Assembly: GCA_964517355.1 (NCBI GenBank)
Contig: CAZFCK010000050.1
Span: 1-23,406 of the forward strand
From: CAZFCK01 sp964517355
GTDB taxonomy: Bacteria; Desulfobacterota; Desulfovibrionia; Desulfovibrionales; Desulfovibrionaceae
Direction of reading: 5' to 3'
Length of the DNA: 23,406 nucleotides
Shown piece by piece: positions 1 through 7,187 of the stretch (position 1 is the stretch's first letter; each line of letters begins with the position of its first letter). Both the position numbers and the translations under genes were made by a program. Below the pieces are notes generated by a model. The model saw only the letters and a list, made by a program, of their open reading frames with translations, ran no database searches and was not told the DNA's origin.

Positions 1-53
1 TCCAAGGAAATGCATAAGAGCATCTAGCGCTTTTCAAGCGTGAGATGCTCTAA
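1..53 (+). repeat. R1 structured repeat, 3' part (cut by window start)
   Basis: Matches the 3' half of the complete R1 unit at 952-1057: the right arm of the central hairpin, the AAATGC closing strand, and then the near-palindromic 39-nt hairpin at 15-53, whose arms meet at a TTC loop. The window begins in the middle of the unit. The complementary 5' half of an R1 unit lies at the other end of the window. Confidence 0.85.
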
Positions 54-78
54 AAGGGTAGTTTGGGGCTCTGCCCCA

Positions 79-151
79 GCGCATTTTCGTCTTTGGAAAA
101 GACTCGCTCTTGAAACAATGTTAATTGTTTCAGACAAACGCATAAAAGCGT
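79..151 (+). repeat. R1 structured repeat, diverged copy
   Basis: Aligns with 954-1019 over GCGCATTTTCG and keeps the same two-hairpin layout with a different sequence. The first hairpin is GTCTTT/AAAGAC (89-94 with 98-103). The second is TGAAACAAT/ATTGTTTCA (111-119 with 124-132). A short third hairpin, ACGC/GCGT (138-141 with 148-151), replaces the 39-nt one. The first stem carries T90-A102 where the other copy has C965-G977, a compensatory change. A small GC palindrome, TGGGGCTCTGCCCCA, lies just upstream at 64-78. Confidence 0.75.
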
Positions 152-239
152 CTATATTTAATCGAAAATAAAAATGCACTGAGCCCCGCCATGGGGGGAG
201 CGCCCCCTTGAACCTGAGAAGATTATTCTCGAAATTCCA

Positions 240-263
240 ATATGGTTAGATGGTTAACCATAT
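240..263. promoter_or_regulatory. Palindrome resembling the marR-promoter operators
   Basis: Perfect 9-bp arms ATATGGTTA (240-248) and TAACCATAT (255-263) are separated by 6 nt. The 9-mer TAACCATAT recurs exactly at 17776-17784 inside the promoter of the CMD/MarR operon, and the arm spacing equals that of the ATAGTTA/TAACTAT palindrome there. It lies 100 nt upstream of the ACT-domain gene. A MarR-type binding site is an inference; the palindrome might instead be part of the repeat-rich leader. Confidence 0.4.
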
Positions 264-267
264 AAGA

Positions 268-320
268 AGTTTTGGAGATTCTTAGGAACCTTTTTCAAAA
301 GGTTCTTAAGCCACCGGAGG
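268..320 (+). repeat. R2 hairpin repeat
   Basis: A TTTTGGAGATTC lead is followed by a hairpin with arms CTTAGGAACCTTTT (281-294) and AAAAGGTTCTTAAG (297-310) around a TC loop, then GCCACCGGAGG. The same arrangement occurs at 16548-16599 (minus strand) and 20331-20384 (plus strand). It sits just upstream of the ACT-domain gene. It could act as a leader hairpin or terminate read-through from the left, but no T-run follows it. Confidence 0.8.
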
Positions 321-362
321 TATAACTGTTTCATAAAATAAACCACCTAGCCTGAGGTGCCC

Positions 363-761
363 ATGAACAATGCCGTCGATCTTCCTGTGGTGCAACTGGA
401 GCGCGTGCCTGGGGCCTATGCGGTGCTGCGTTTCCGCCCCGATGAACCTGTGCCGGATTTGCATGGCAGGCGTTTTTATTCGATAACGAGGACGGACCGC
501 GAAACCAGCGTGATTCTGGATGACGATCTTGTGCCTCCCGGAGTGCTGGCGGAGAGGGATTTTGCCTTGCTGCGCGTGAAGGGAGAGCTGGATTTCAGTC
601 TTACCGGCATCATGGCGGGGTTGACCTGCCCCTTAGCTATAGGCGGGGTCAGTGTGTTCACGATTTCGACATTCGATACGGATTACCTGCTGTTCAAGGA
701 AAAAGAAATGCAACTTGCGGTCGATCTTTTACGGGCCGCCGGGCACATCGTCTCCTTGTGA
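363..761 (+). CDS. ACT-domain protein (CASTOR/POLLUX-like ACT family)
   Basis: A 132-residue stand-alone ACT-domain protein. Seen: FYSITRTDRETSVI, the LRVKGELDFSLTGI block, and the C-terminal STFDTDYLLFKEKEMQLAVDLLRAAGH. These are the landmarks of the small bacterial ACT proteins related to the amino-acid-sensing CASTOR/POLLUX family. The family is thought to bind small ligands such as amino acids; the ligand and partner here are unknown. The ATG at 363 is preferred over the in-frame GTG at 357 because GAGGTG at 354-359 makes a good ribosome-binding site for it. It stands alone: R1 and R2 repeats lie upstream and an R3 repeat starts 21 nt after its stop. The family call is firm; the cellular role is not known. 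Confidence 0.85.
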   Translation: MNNAVDLPVVQLERVPGAYAVLRFRPDEPVPDLHGRRFYSITRTDRETSVILDDDLVPPGVLAERDFALLRVKGELDFSLTGIMAGLTCPLAIGGVSVFTISTFDTDYLLFKEKEMQLAVDLLRAAGHIVSL

Positions 762-782
762 GACTATTTCCCATTTCTAATT

Positions 783-950
783 ACGACGTTCGGACTAAAA
801 GAAAAAAAGTATAAAGTCGCGGGCTTTCGTGCCCGCACGACGACCAGGGGAGGCCCCTGGACGCCGGAAAACGACTTTTTTAATCCTTAATTTTTAAACA
901 AATACATGATGTTATAGTATATATTGTGCTCAGAAAGTCGAGTTTCTAAA
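783..950 (+). repeat. R3 composite repeat, copy A
   Basis: Runs from ACGACGTTCGG through an A-rich stretch, then hairpin GCGGGC/GCCCGC (819-824 with 831-836), then the palindrome CCAGGGGAGGCCCCTGG (844-860), then ACGCCGGAAAA, and an AT-rich tail with ATGTTATAGTAT and GTCGAGTTTC. Copies B (6891-7060) and C (11311-11456, minus) share both the GC-rich head and the AT-rich tail. Copies D and E share mainly the head. It lies 21 nt after the ACT-gene stop and abuts a full R1 unit. Confidence 0.85.
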
Positions 951-951
951 T

Positions 952-1057
952 TAGCGCATTTTCGCCTTGAAATAAGGCTCTCCCCTGAAACAATTTCCAA
1001 TTGTTCCAGGGAAATGCATAAGAGCATCTAGCGCTTTTCAAGCGTGAGATGCTCTAA
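952..1057 (+). repeat. R1 structured repeat, complete unit
   Basis: The only complete unit in the window. An outer stem GCATTT (956-961) with AAATGC (1012-1017) encloses two hairpins: GCCTT/AAGGC (964-968 with 974-978), and a 13-nt arm at 983-995 pairing with 999-1011 with one mismatch and a 3-nt loop. A 39-nt near-perfect hairpin (1019-1057) with loop TTC follows at once. The layout is a small branched structure plus a tail hairpin. No protein-coding frame fits it. Confidence 0.85.
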
Positions 1058-1122
1058 TTTATGAAAATTTCCGGGGGGAAACATTTACCAAAGGCGAAAA
1101 TGCCCCGTGGCGGAGCCCTAAA
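1056..1122 (-). repeat. Repeat remnants downstream of sppA (R4 and R1 fragments)
   Basis: On the minus strand the block TTTCCCCCCGGAA then TTTTCATAAATTA (about 1082-1056) recurs nearly unchanged on the plus strand at 16771-16796. The adjacent GGGGCATTTTCGCCTTTGG (1104-1086) resembles the start of R1, and with the preceding TAGGGCTCCGCCA it resembles 61-96. The sppA transcript would run into this block; it lacks a clean stem plus T-run, so I do not call a terminator. Confidence 0.5.
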
Positions 1123-1159
1123 ATAGTACAGGGCGAACAAGGACAGGTAACGGCGGACG

Positions 1160-2074
1160 TCAGAACTGCGCCTGCCAGCGGGGGCCGGCCAGGGAATACG
1201 CGCTTTCCACAGTGGCCTTGGTCATGCCTTTGAAGATATTGCCCCAAATGTCCTTTTCTTCTTTCGGACCTTCGATAAAGGGCAGGTCTTCGGAATCCGG
1301 GATGCTGCACAATTTCTTCAGCAAATTCTCGGCGTCGTCGAGTCCGCCGAGGCCGTCTATCAGGCCCTCCACCTGCGCCTGACGCCCCGTGAGGATGCGT
1401 CCGTCAGCAACCTGGCGGATCTTTTCCAGGGGGATTTTCCGCGCTTCGGCGACATCGTTTATGAACTGATCGAACAGGTCGGCGACAACATTTTGGAAAT
1501 AGGCGCGCTCTTCCGCGGTCAATTCCCTGAAGGGCGATCCCGCGTCCTTGAATTTTCCGCTGACGATGCTCTCATGCATGAGGCCCAGCATATCCATGAG
1601 CCCCATAAAATTGCCCAGTTCCATTTTCACGCCGATACTGCCGGTTATGGTGCCCGGATTGGCGAGAATCGCGCGAGCGGGGCAAGCGACATAGTATCCG
1701 CCGGAGGCGGCTACCGCCCCCATGGAGACGACAACGGGTTTGACCTTGTTGCAACGCGCGACGGCGCGGTAAATTTCCTGTGACGCGCTGACACCGCCCC
1801 CCGGCGATTCAACGCGCAGAAGCACGCCTTTGACCTTGTCGTTTTCCTCAAGTTCGCGCAGGAAATCGGTGACGGGCTTTGAGTTTTGGATAATGCCCTG
1901 CACATAGACCAGGCCAAGGGATTTGTTGGAGAAAAGGGCGCTGCGGTCGTCGTGGTTGAAGAGCAGAAAACGAACAGCGGCCATGAGACCAAAAAGAAGT
2001 ATCATGGCCGCTGCGAGCAATGAAAGCCCGAACAGGAAAGGATGACGCTGGCTGAACGAGAGCCTAGTTGCCAT
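1160..2074 (-). CDS. sppA: Signal peptide peptidase SppA-type serine protease (S49)
   Basis: A 304-residue membrane-anchored S49 peptidase, expected to cleave left-over signal peptides in the inner membrane. One membrane segment lies at about residues 13-39. The catalytic dyad is visible: Ser124 in AVAASGGYYVAC and Lys176 in SGKFKDAGSPFRELT, matching the serine and lysine of the short Bacillus/archaeal SppA form. The oxyanion and substrate loop region ESPGGGV lies near 89-95. The length fits this single-domain class, not the 600-residue E. coli enzyme. The start at 2074 is set by AGGAGG at 2084-2079 with ideal spacing; it overlaps the last 11 nt of rpsA, so translation is probably coupled. 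A longer upstream reading (from 2131) would lie deep in rpsA and has no ribosome-binding site. Confidence 0.93.
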   Translation of the reverse strand: MATRLSFSQRHPFLFGLSLLAAAMILLFGLMAAVRFLLFNHDDRSALFSNKSLGLVYVQGIIQNSKPVTDFLRELEENDKVKGVLLRVESPGGGVSASQEIYRAVARCNKVKPVVVSMGAVAASGGYYVACPARAILANPGTITGSIGVKMELGNFMGLMDMLGLMHESIVSGKFKDAGSPFRELTAEERAYFQNVVADLFDQFINDVAEARKIPLEKIRQVADGRILTGRQAQVEGLIDGLGGLDDAENLLKKLCSIPDSEDLPFIEGPKEEKDIWGNIFKGMTKATVESAYSLAGPRWQAQF

Positions 2075-3800
2075 CTTCCTCCTCGAACTTTTGTTTGAGA
2101 AGGTCGCCAAGGGTCTGGCCGGTCTCACCACCGGAAGAGCCAGCGGAGCGGAATTCCTTAGGCTGCTTGCGCTCCTCTTCTTCCTTGATCTGCTTGATGG
2201 AGAGGCCCAGGCGCCGTTCTTCGGCGCTCACATGGATGACCTTGGCCTGGATGGTGACGCCTTCCTTGAACATTTCGGAAGGGCTCTTGATTTTTTTGGT
2301 GCTGATTTCGGAAACGTGCACCAGGCCTTCGATGCCTTCCTCGACTTCGACAAAAAGGCCGAAATCGGTGATGTTGGTCACGAGTCCGGAAACGACGCTG
2401 CCCACGGGGTAACGGTCGGGGACCTGATTCCAGGGATCATCGGAAAGCTGCTTGATGCCCAAGGTGAACTTCTCGTTTTCCTTGTCAACGGTCAGCACTT
2501 TGGCCTGGACAGTGTTGCTCACGTTGTACAGCTCTTCGGGATGACGGATTTTCTTGGTCCAGGAGATGTCCGAGACATGGATCAAGCCGTCGATGCCGTC
2601 TTCGATGCCGATGAACAAGCCGAATTCCGTGATGTTTTTGATAGTGCCTTCGAGAATGGTGCCTTCGGGGTATTTCTCCGCCACAACGTCCCAGGGATTG
2701 GGGCGAATCTGCTTCATACCCAAGGAGATGCGCTTTTTGTCCTGATCCACGCCAAGGATCATGACTTCCACTTCCTCGCCCACACGCACCATCTGCGAAG
2801 GATGGCGCAGTTTGCGGGTCCAGGACATCTCCGAAATATGCACCAAGCCCTCTACGCCGGGCTCGAGCTCGACAAAGGCGCCGTAATCGACAAGATTCGT
2901 GACCTTGCCGTTGATTTTGGTGCCTTCGGGATATTTATCGGTGATATTCTCCCAGGGATCGGGCACAAGCTGCTTCATGCCCAGGGAAACCTTTTTGCTC
3001 TCCTTGTCGAAGTTGAGCACCTTCAAGGTGATTTCCTGGCCGAGCTTGACCATTTCTTTGGGATGTTTCACGCGCTTCCAGGACATATCCGTGATGTGCA
3101 GCAGACCGTCGAGGCCGCCGAGGTCGACGAATACGCCGTATTCCGTGATGTTTTTGACCTTGCCCTCGATCACCTGCCCTTCTTCGAGGGTGCTCAGCAA
3201 TTCGCTGCGCTTGGATTCGCGTTCCTCTTCCAAGAGAACGCGCCGTGAAACGATCACGTTGGAGCGGCGACGATTGATTTTCAGAACGCGGAAGTCGAAT
3301 TCCTCGCCCACAAGGGCGTCCATATCAGGCACGGGACGCAAATCCACATGGGAGCCGGGCAAAAATGCCTCCAGGCCGCCGAGGTCGACGGTATAACCAC
3401 CCTTGATGCGGCGGATGATCTTACCCGTGATGACGCTATCCTTCTCCTGAATGTCTTCGAGTTTGTCAAAGAGCTGCATGCGCTTCGCTTTCTCGCGGGA
3501 GAGGATGATCGTGCCTTCGACCTCGTCCTTGCGAACGACAAAAACGTCTATGACATCGCCGACCTTGATGGTCGCGGCGCCTTCGGCGTTTTTAAACTCG
3601 CTGGTTGGGATTTGGCCTTCGGATTTGAAATTCACGTCAACGAGGACGCTGTCTTGGTCCACTTTGACCACTTCGCCGCGGACGATTGTACCCTCTTCAA
3701 GATCGCCGAAATCAGGATTAAGGTAATCTTCGAGTGCGGATGCAAAACTAAGATCGGACTCGGGGGCGTTAGAATGTTCATTGTTGGTTGATTGTTCCAT
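2064..3800 (-). CDS. rpsA: 30S ribosomal protein S1
   Basis: A 578-residue S1 protein, the large RNA-binding ribosomal protein that helps recruit mRNA to the 30S subunit. Six consecutive S1 (OB-fold) repeats can be followed, beginning EGTIVRGEVVKVDQDSVLVD near residue 37. The last four carry the typical YGVFVDLGGLDGLLHITDMSW, YGAFVELEPGVEGLVHISEM, FGLFIGIEDGIDGLIHVSDI and FGLFVEVEEGIEGLVHVSEI patterns. Length and order match full bacterial S1. The ATG at 3800 is preferred to the TTG at 3812 because GGAGGT sits 5 nt upstream. A 7-bp hairpin at 3829-3846 lies in the leader. It is followed by overlapping sppA. Confidence 0.97.
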   Translation of the reverse strand: MEQSTNNEHSNAPESDLSFASALEDYLNPDFGDLEEGTIVRGEVVKVDQDSVLVDVNFKSEGQIPTSEFKNAEGAATIKVGDVIDVFVVRKDEVEGTIILSREKAKRMQLFDKLEDIQEKDSVITGKIIRRIKGGYTVDLGGLEAFLPGSHVDLRPVPDMDALVGEEFDFRVLKINRRRSNVIVSRRVLLEEERESKRSELLSTLEEGQVIEGKVKNITEYGVFVDLGGLDGLLHITDMSWKRVKHPKEMVKLGQEITLKVLNFDKESKKVSLGMKQLVPDPWENITDKYPEGTKINGKVTNLVDYGAFVELEPGVEGLVHISEMSWTRKLRHPSQMVRVGEEVEVMILGVDQDKKRISLGMKQIRPNPWDVVAEKYPEGTILEGTIKNITEFGLFIGIEDGIDGLIHVSDISWTKKIRHPEELYNVSNTVQAKVLTVDKENEKFTLGIKQLSDDPWNQVPDRYPVGSVVSGLVTNITDFGLFVEVEEGIEGLVHVSEISTKKIKSPSEMFKEGVTIQAKVIHVSAEERRLGLSIKQIKEEEERKQPKEFRSAGSSGGETGQTLGDLLKQKFEEEDGN

Positions 3801-3828
3801 GGTTACCTCCAAACCTGGGACGTTTTAC

Positions 3829-3846
3829 TCTACCTTTCTAGGTAGA
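3829..3846. promoter_or_regulatory. Perfect small inverted repeat in the rpsA leader
   Basis: TCTACCT (3829-3835) and AGGTAGA (3840-3846) form a 7-bp stem with a 4-nt loop, 29 nt upstream of the rpsA start. It could be an operator or an mRNA leader hairpin; autogenous leader control of S1 is known in enterobacteria, but nothing here proves it. No confident promoter was found. Confidence 0.4.
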
Positions 3847-4208
3847 ATGTGAACACCTATCAGAAATATACTGCGGTGACAATAGATTTCTTGACGTCAG
3901 ACCAATGGAATTTTTATGAGGAATTATTTAATCTTTTTATATGCCGTAATACCCCTCCACAGGCCCTCCTTTTTTCGATATGCTGTTGGGAAGAATTTGA
4001 GTCGAAGGGTACCCATTTGAAGGACCACTTTTACTCTATCGGACGGGCGCGGAAGGCATCCATACCACATCGGGGCCTTCACCATAAAAAAACGCCTCGC
4101 TTACATGCATGCCGCGAATACGGGCATGCAGGCGATTCGGCAGGCGGCCCCCGTATCGTGCGCTATGCAGCCGAGTAACGTAGCGCCGGAAGCCGCCAAG
4201 GAGTATTC
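3847..4208. other. Intergenic region between rpsA and the histidine kinase
   Basis: A divergent gap of about 360 nt. The only clear structure is the inverted repeat TGCATGCC (4106-4113) with GGCATGCA (4123-4130) around a 9-nt spacer, 79 nt before the kinase start; it may be an operator or leader hairpin. A 109-codon open frame (3849-4178, plus) crosses most of the gap but has no convincing start signal or recognisable protein. No RNA gene was recognised. Confidence 0.5.
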
Positions 4209-5687
4209 ATGCCTTCACCTTTTGACATTCGAGCCGTTGGCCAGGACTTTTGCATCGCACTCGTGGGAGAGGGACAGCTGATACAACCCTTTGTCGATGT
4301 TCTTTCCTCCGCGGAAATGCTCACCCACATGCCCTGGCTCAAACTCTGCGCCGTCTGCGTCCTGGACGACGCCGCCATCGAGTGGGGCGGACTCCCAATT
4401 CCCGCTGTGCATGACGATCCGTACACCTTGCGCGAGACCTACCCCGATCTGCAACTCGTGATCAACCTGCAGCGCAGGGAGGGGGACACCAGTTGCCCGC
4501 AACCTTGCATCGACGCGCACGCCGCCGCGCTTTTTCTGACGTTGTTGCAGGATACGGCGCACAGCAAAGCGTGCGCCACAGATTTGCAATACGCCAATTC
4601 ACTGTTCCGCACCATCTTCGAAGAAGTTGAGGAAGACATTATCCTGCTGGATACGAACGGCGTTATCGTGGATACCAACAAGAACGTTTATCAGCGTAAA
4701 TCCAAATCCCGAGACGACATTGTGGGACTGCACTGCTGGGAAGTGGAAGGCAGCCGGTTCTGCTGCGACGGCCACGAGCAGATCTGCCCCTTTAAAAATA
4801 CCTTGCGCACCGGCAAGAAATCCGAACAAGTACACAGCTATGTTGATGATAACGGCAGAATGCGCTACTTCCGCGTCTACACCTATCCCATGTTTGATTC
4901 CTTCAGAAATCTCTCGCACATCATGGAAATCCGCCGGGACATCACAAACCGCACCAACATGGAGATAAGGCTCCAGCAATCGGAAAAAATGGCCGCCATC
5001 GGCGAGCTGGCCACCTACATCGCCCATGAAATCCGCAATCCCCTTTTCGCCATCGGCGGCTTCGCCAATTCATTGCTGCGCGCCCCTTCCCTGGATGAGA
5101 CGGCCCGCGAAAAAGTCACCATCATTCTTCAGGAATCCAAACGGCTGGACACGATACTTAAGAGCATCCTCAATTTCGCCCGCCCCACGGATTCCCGCCA
5201 GAGCATCGTGGACATCAACAAGGTTGCGGCGGAGACCATGGAAGTCATGCGCATAGGATGCCAGAACAAGGGCATTGAGACGGTTTTGGCCTTCGACGAC
5301 AGAATCGCCAAGGTCAAAGGGGACGGCGAGATGCTCAAACAATGTCTGATCAACATGATCAAGAACGCCATGGAAGCGATGCCCAAGGGCGGAACCTTGA
5401 CCATGCGCACCTCCATGACCCGGACACACGTGCGGCTGGAAGTGATCGATACCGGCCGAGGCATTCCCCGGGAGCTGCGCGACAAGGTCTTCAACCCCTT
5501 TTTCAGCACAAAAGAGCAGGGCGCCGGTCTCGGCCTGCCCATGACGAAAAAGATCATTGAGGAAATGGGCGGCAAGGTGGAGCTGCACAGCCGGGAAGGC
5601 AAAGGCACGCGTATCGTGCTGGATCTTTTGCCCCTGCTCGCCATCGATGAGCAGGATCAGGAATTGCGCCCCCCGCAAGGTTCCTGA
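4209..5687 (+). CDS. Cytoplasmic PAS-domain sensor histidine kinase (orphan)
   Basis: A 492-residue soluble histidine kinase. The N-terminal 115 residues have a Rossmann-like look (IALVGEGQLIQPFVDVL) but an incomplete glycine motif. A PAS domain at about 124-245 carries Cys176, Cys185, Cys186, His189 and Cys193, a cluster that could bind metal or sense redox. The HisKA box is IAHEIRNPL with His273. The ATPase has N-box IKNAMEA (Asn387), DTGRGIP (414-420), FNPFFSTK (428-435) and GAGLGL (438-443), so it looks active. No membrane segments are seen, so a cytoplasmic signal is likely. No response regulator is adjacent; the partner must be elsewhere. The start has AAGGAG about 8 nt upstream. The signal sensed is unknown. 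Confidence 0.92.
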   Translation: MPSPFDIRAVGQDFCIALVGEGQLIQPFVDVLSSAEMLTHMPWLKLCAVCVLDDAAIEWGGLPIPAVHDDPYTLRETYPDLQLVINLQRREGDTSCPQPCIDAHAAALFLTLLQDTAHSKACATDLQYANSLFRTIFEEVEEDIILLDTNGVIVDTNKNVYQRKSKSRDDIVGLHCWEVEGSRFCCDGHEQICPFKNTLRTGKKSEQVHSYVDDNGRMRYFRVYTYPMFDSFRNLSHIMEIRRDITNRTNMEIRLQQSEKMAAIGELATYIAHEIRNPLFAIGGFANSLLRAPSLDETAREKVTIILQESKRLDTILKSILNFARPTDSRQSIVDINKVAAETMEVMRIGCQNKGIETVLAFDDRIAKVKGDGEMLKQCLINMIKNAMEAMPKGGTLTMRTSMTRTHVRLEVIDTGRGIPRELRDKVFNPFFSTKEQGAGLGLPMTKKIIEEMGGKVELHSREGKGTRIVLDLLPLLAIDEQDQELRPPQGS

Positions 5688-5964
5688 TAACGGTTGATCA
5701 GCGGGCGGAACGCTAAGGATCTTCGGTGTCCGGTCCCCAGATGCGTTTTCAACGCCATCCGCGCTCAGCAGTATGCAAAAATCGGATTCTCACGAACAGC
5801 ATAGTGACGGGAGCGGAAAACATGCACATGCCCGTTTCCGCGGCATTCGCCGCAAGTCCCGCCAGTGGCGTGGCTTTACTTGTAACTTGGCGCGAATAAA
5901 TAAATTTTTCCGCACTGAGTGATAACCGCGCGGGAGCGCTTCCCGCCGTCAGGATACGCTTGCA

Positions 5965-6879
5965 ATGGGTCCGAAAATCGATGTCGCCATAAACGTTTGC
6001 GGCAAGGTCCATCAGACCGCCTTGGCCCTGCTCACGTTGGAGCAATCGTGCGGCCGTCATATAGATAAGATCTATTTTATTGAAGAAAACACCGCATATT
6101 ACAACATCAACATGGACGGGGGGCATCATGAATTTGTCCGGGAAAAATTGCGGGACAAGATCATCTATAAGATGCCCAGGCAGTGGAATTACTGCTTTCA
6201 ACTCGATTACGAAAAACTGGACGACATCGAATACCGGCACTCCGTGCGCTATCAGTACGCCTGGGAGGCGACCGATAAGGACTATCTCCTGATCATCCAC
6301 AACGACGCCACATTCCATGCCGATGTCGTGGAGGCGCTCTTGGACGCCATCGGCGGGCATATCGCCATCGGCCACATCGGGCAATGCTGGTATTGCCCGG
6401 CCGCGTTCACAGGGAAATGCGAGCCGGAGACCTACATGAACTATCGCCCTACATTCGCCGAATTGCGAAACCTGTACAGAAACACGCGCCCCGAGGAGGG
6501 CTCGCTCATGCGGGCCTATCATTTACCCAGAATGCACCCCCTGCTGCAGCGCCAGCCCTGGCCCATGCCCGAATGCAGGGTCAACGAGTGGTGCGCGCTC
6601 ATCGACATGAAAAAGGCCCGGCCCATAACCGCGCCTCACGGCAGAGTCACGCCATTTGGGGCTATCATCAATGTGGGTAAGCAGATTCTGGATGTCGGCT
6701 GCCAATGGTTCCGGGAAATGCACCTGCGGGGGCACACCTGCAAGCATTTCGACATTTATAAATACATGCACCACGATGTTCCGCCCACGGGACAACCCAC
6801 ACTTTTGGACAAGGAAAAATACCAGCGCAAGGAGCGGGAGGCGTTGCGACGGTTGCGCGAGGAATTCGGACATCCGTAA
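5965..6879 (+). CDS. Putative GT-A-like glycosyltransferase
   Basis: A 304-residue soluble protein that I recognise only at fold level. The N-terminus IDVAINVCGKVHQTALALLTL and the segment DKDYLLIIHNDATFHADVVEALL (HND at residues 112-114) resemble the beta-strand and metal-binding acidic motif of GT-A glycosyltransferases. A cysteine- and tryptophan-rich middle (GQCWYCPAAFTGKC) and a charged C-terminal helix follow. Sugar donor and acceptor cannot be read from the sequence. The start ATG has AGGA 10 nt upstream. A GCGGGA/TCCCGC hairpin (5930-5946) lies just before the ribosome-binding site and might damp translation. It follows the histidine kinase at 277 nt and is probably transcribed separately. 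An R3 repeat begins 11 nt after its stop. Confidence 0.55.
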   Translation: MGPKIDVAINVCGKVHQTALALLTLEQSCGRHIDKIYFIEENTAYYNINMDGGHHEFVREKLRDKIIYKMPRQWNYCFQLDYEKLDDIEYRHSVRYQYAWEATDKDYLLIIHNDATFHADVVEALLDAIGGHIAIGHIGQCWYCPAAFTGKCEPETYMNYRPTFAELRNLYRNTRPEEGSLMRAYHLPRMHPLLQRQPWPMPECRVNEWCALIDMKKARPITAPHGRVTPFGAIINVGKQILDVGCQWFREMHLRGHTCKHFDIYKYMHHDVPPTGQPTLLDKEKYQRKEREALRRLREEFGHP

Positions 6880-6890
6880 ATGTTCCGCAT

Positions 6891-7060
6891 ACGACTTTCG
6901 GGCTCAAAGAAAAAAGAAAAAAGTCGCTGGTTTTTGCGCCCGCACGACGGCTAGGGGAGGCCCCTGAACGCCGGAAAAAGGATAATTTAATTCTTGCCTT
7001 TTTTTTCTACAAATGCAGAATGTTATAGTATGCACTCTACTCAAATAATCGAGTTTCCAA
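6891..7060 (+). repeat. R3 composite repeat, copy B
   Basis: Starts ACGACTTTCGGGCTCAAAG, as in copy A, and continues through GTCGC, the GCCCGCACGAC and AGGGGAGGCCCCT palindrome, ACGCCGGAAAAAG, and the AT-rich tail with ATGTTATAGTATGCAC and ATCGAGTTTCC. It fills the gap between the convergent glycosyltransferase and ATP-grasp genes. Beyond it, 7061-7187 holds a G-rich piece (GGTCCAGGGGGGG, 7080-7092) and nothing else that I recognise. Confidence 0.85.
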
Positions 7061-7187
7061 GTTCAAGCATGGTATTCATGGTCCAGGGGGGGCGCCCGTC
7101 GAATGGTGACAAAAGCGCTTAAGTTTCACCACAAAAATAGGGAGACAACCGTACTTGATACAGACCCTTACTTCATGTAACTAAACG

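Noticed and set aside
952..1057. tRNA-like cloverleaf
   Set aside because: The nested stems suggest it at first sight, but there is no anticodon arm of the right size, no T-loop consensus and no acceptor end.
2091..3248. 385-codon plus-strand open frame
   Set aside because: Lies antisense to rpsA. It is open only because of the codon bias of the S1 repeats and has no recognisable domain.
3849..4178. 109-codon plus-strand frame in the rpsA/kinase gap
   Set aside because: GTG start without a proper ribosome-binding site, odd composition (Cys/Trp/Arg-rich) and no recognisable domain. It cannot be excluded, but is not supported.
5749..6522. 257-codon minus-strand open frame
   Set aside because: Overlaps the GT-A-like gene in antisense and has no start signal or known motif.
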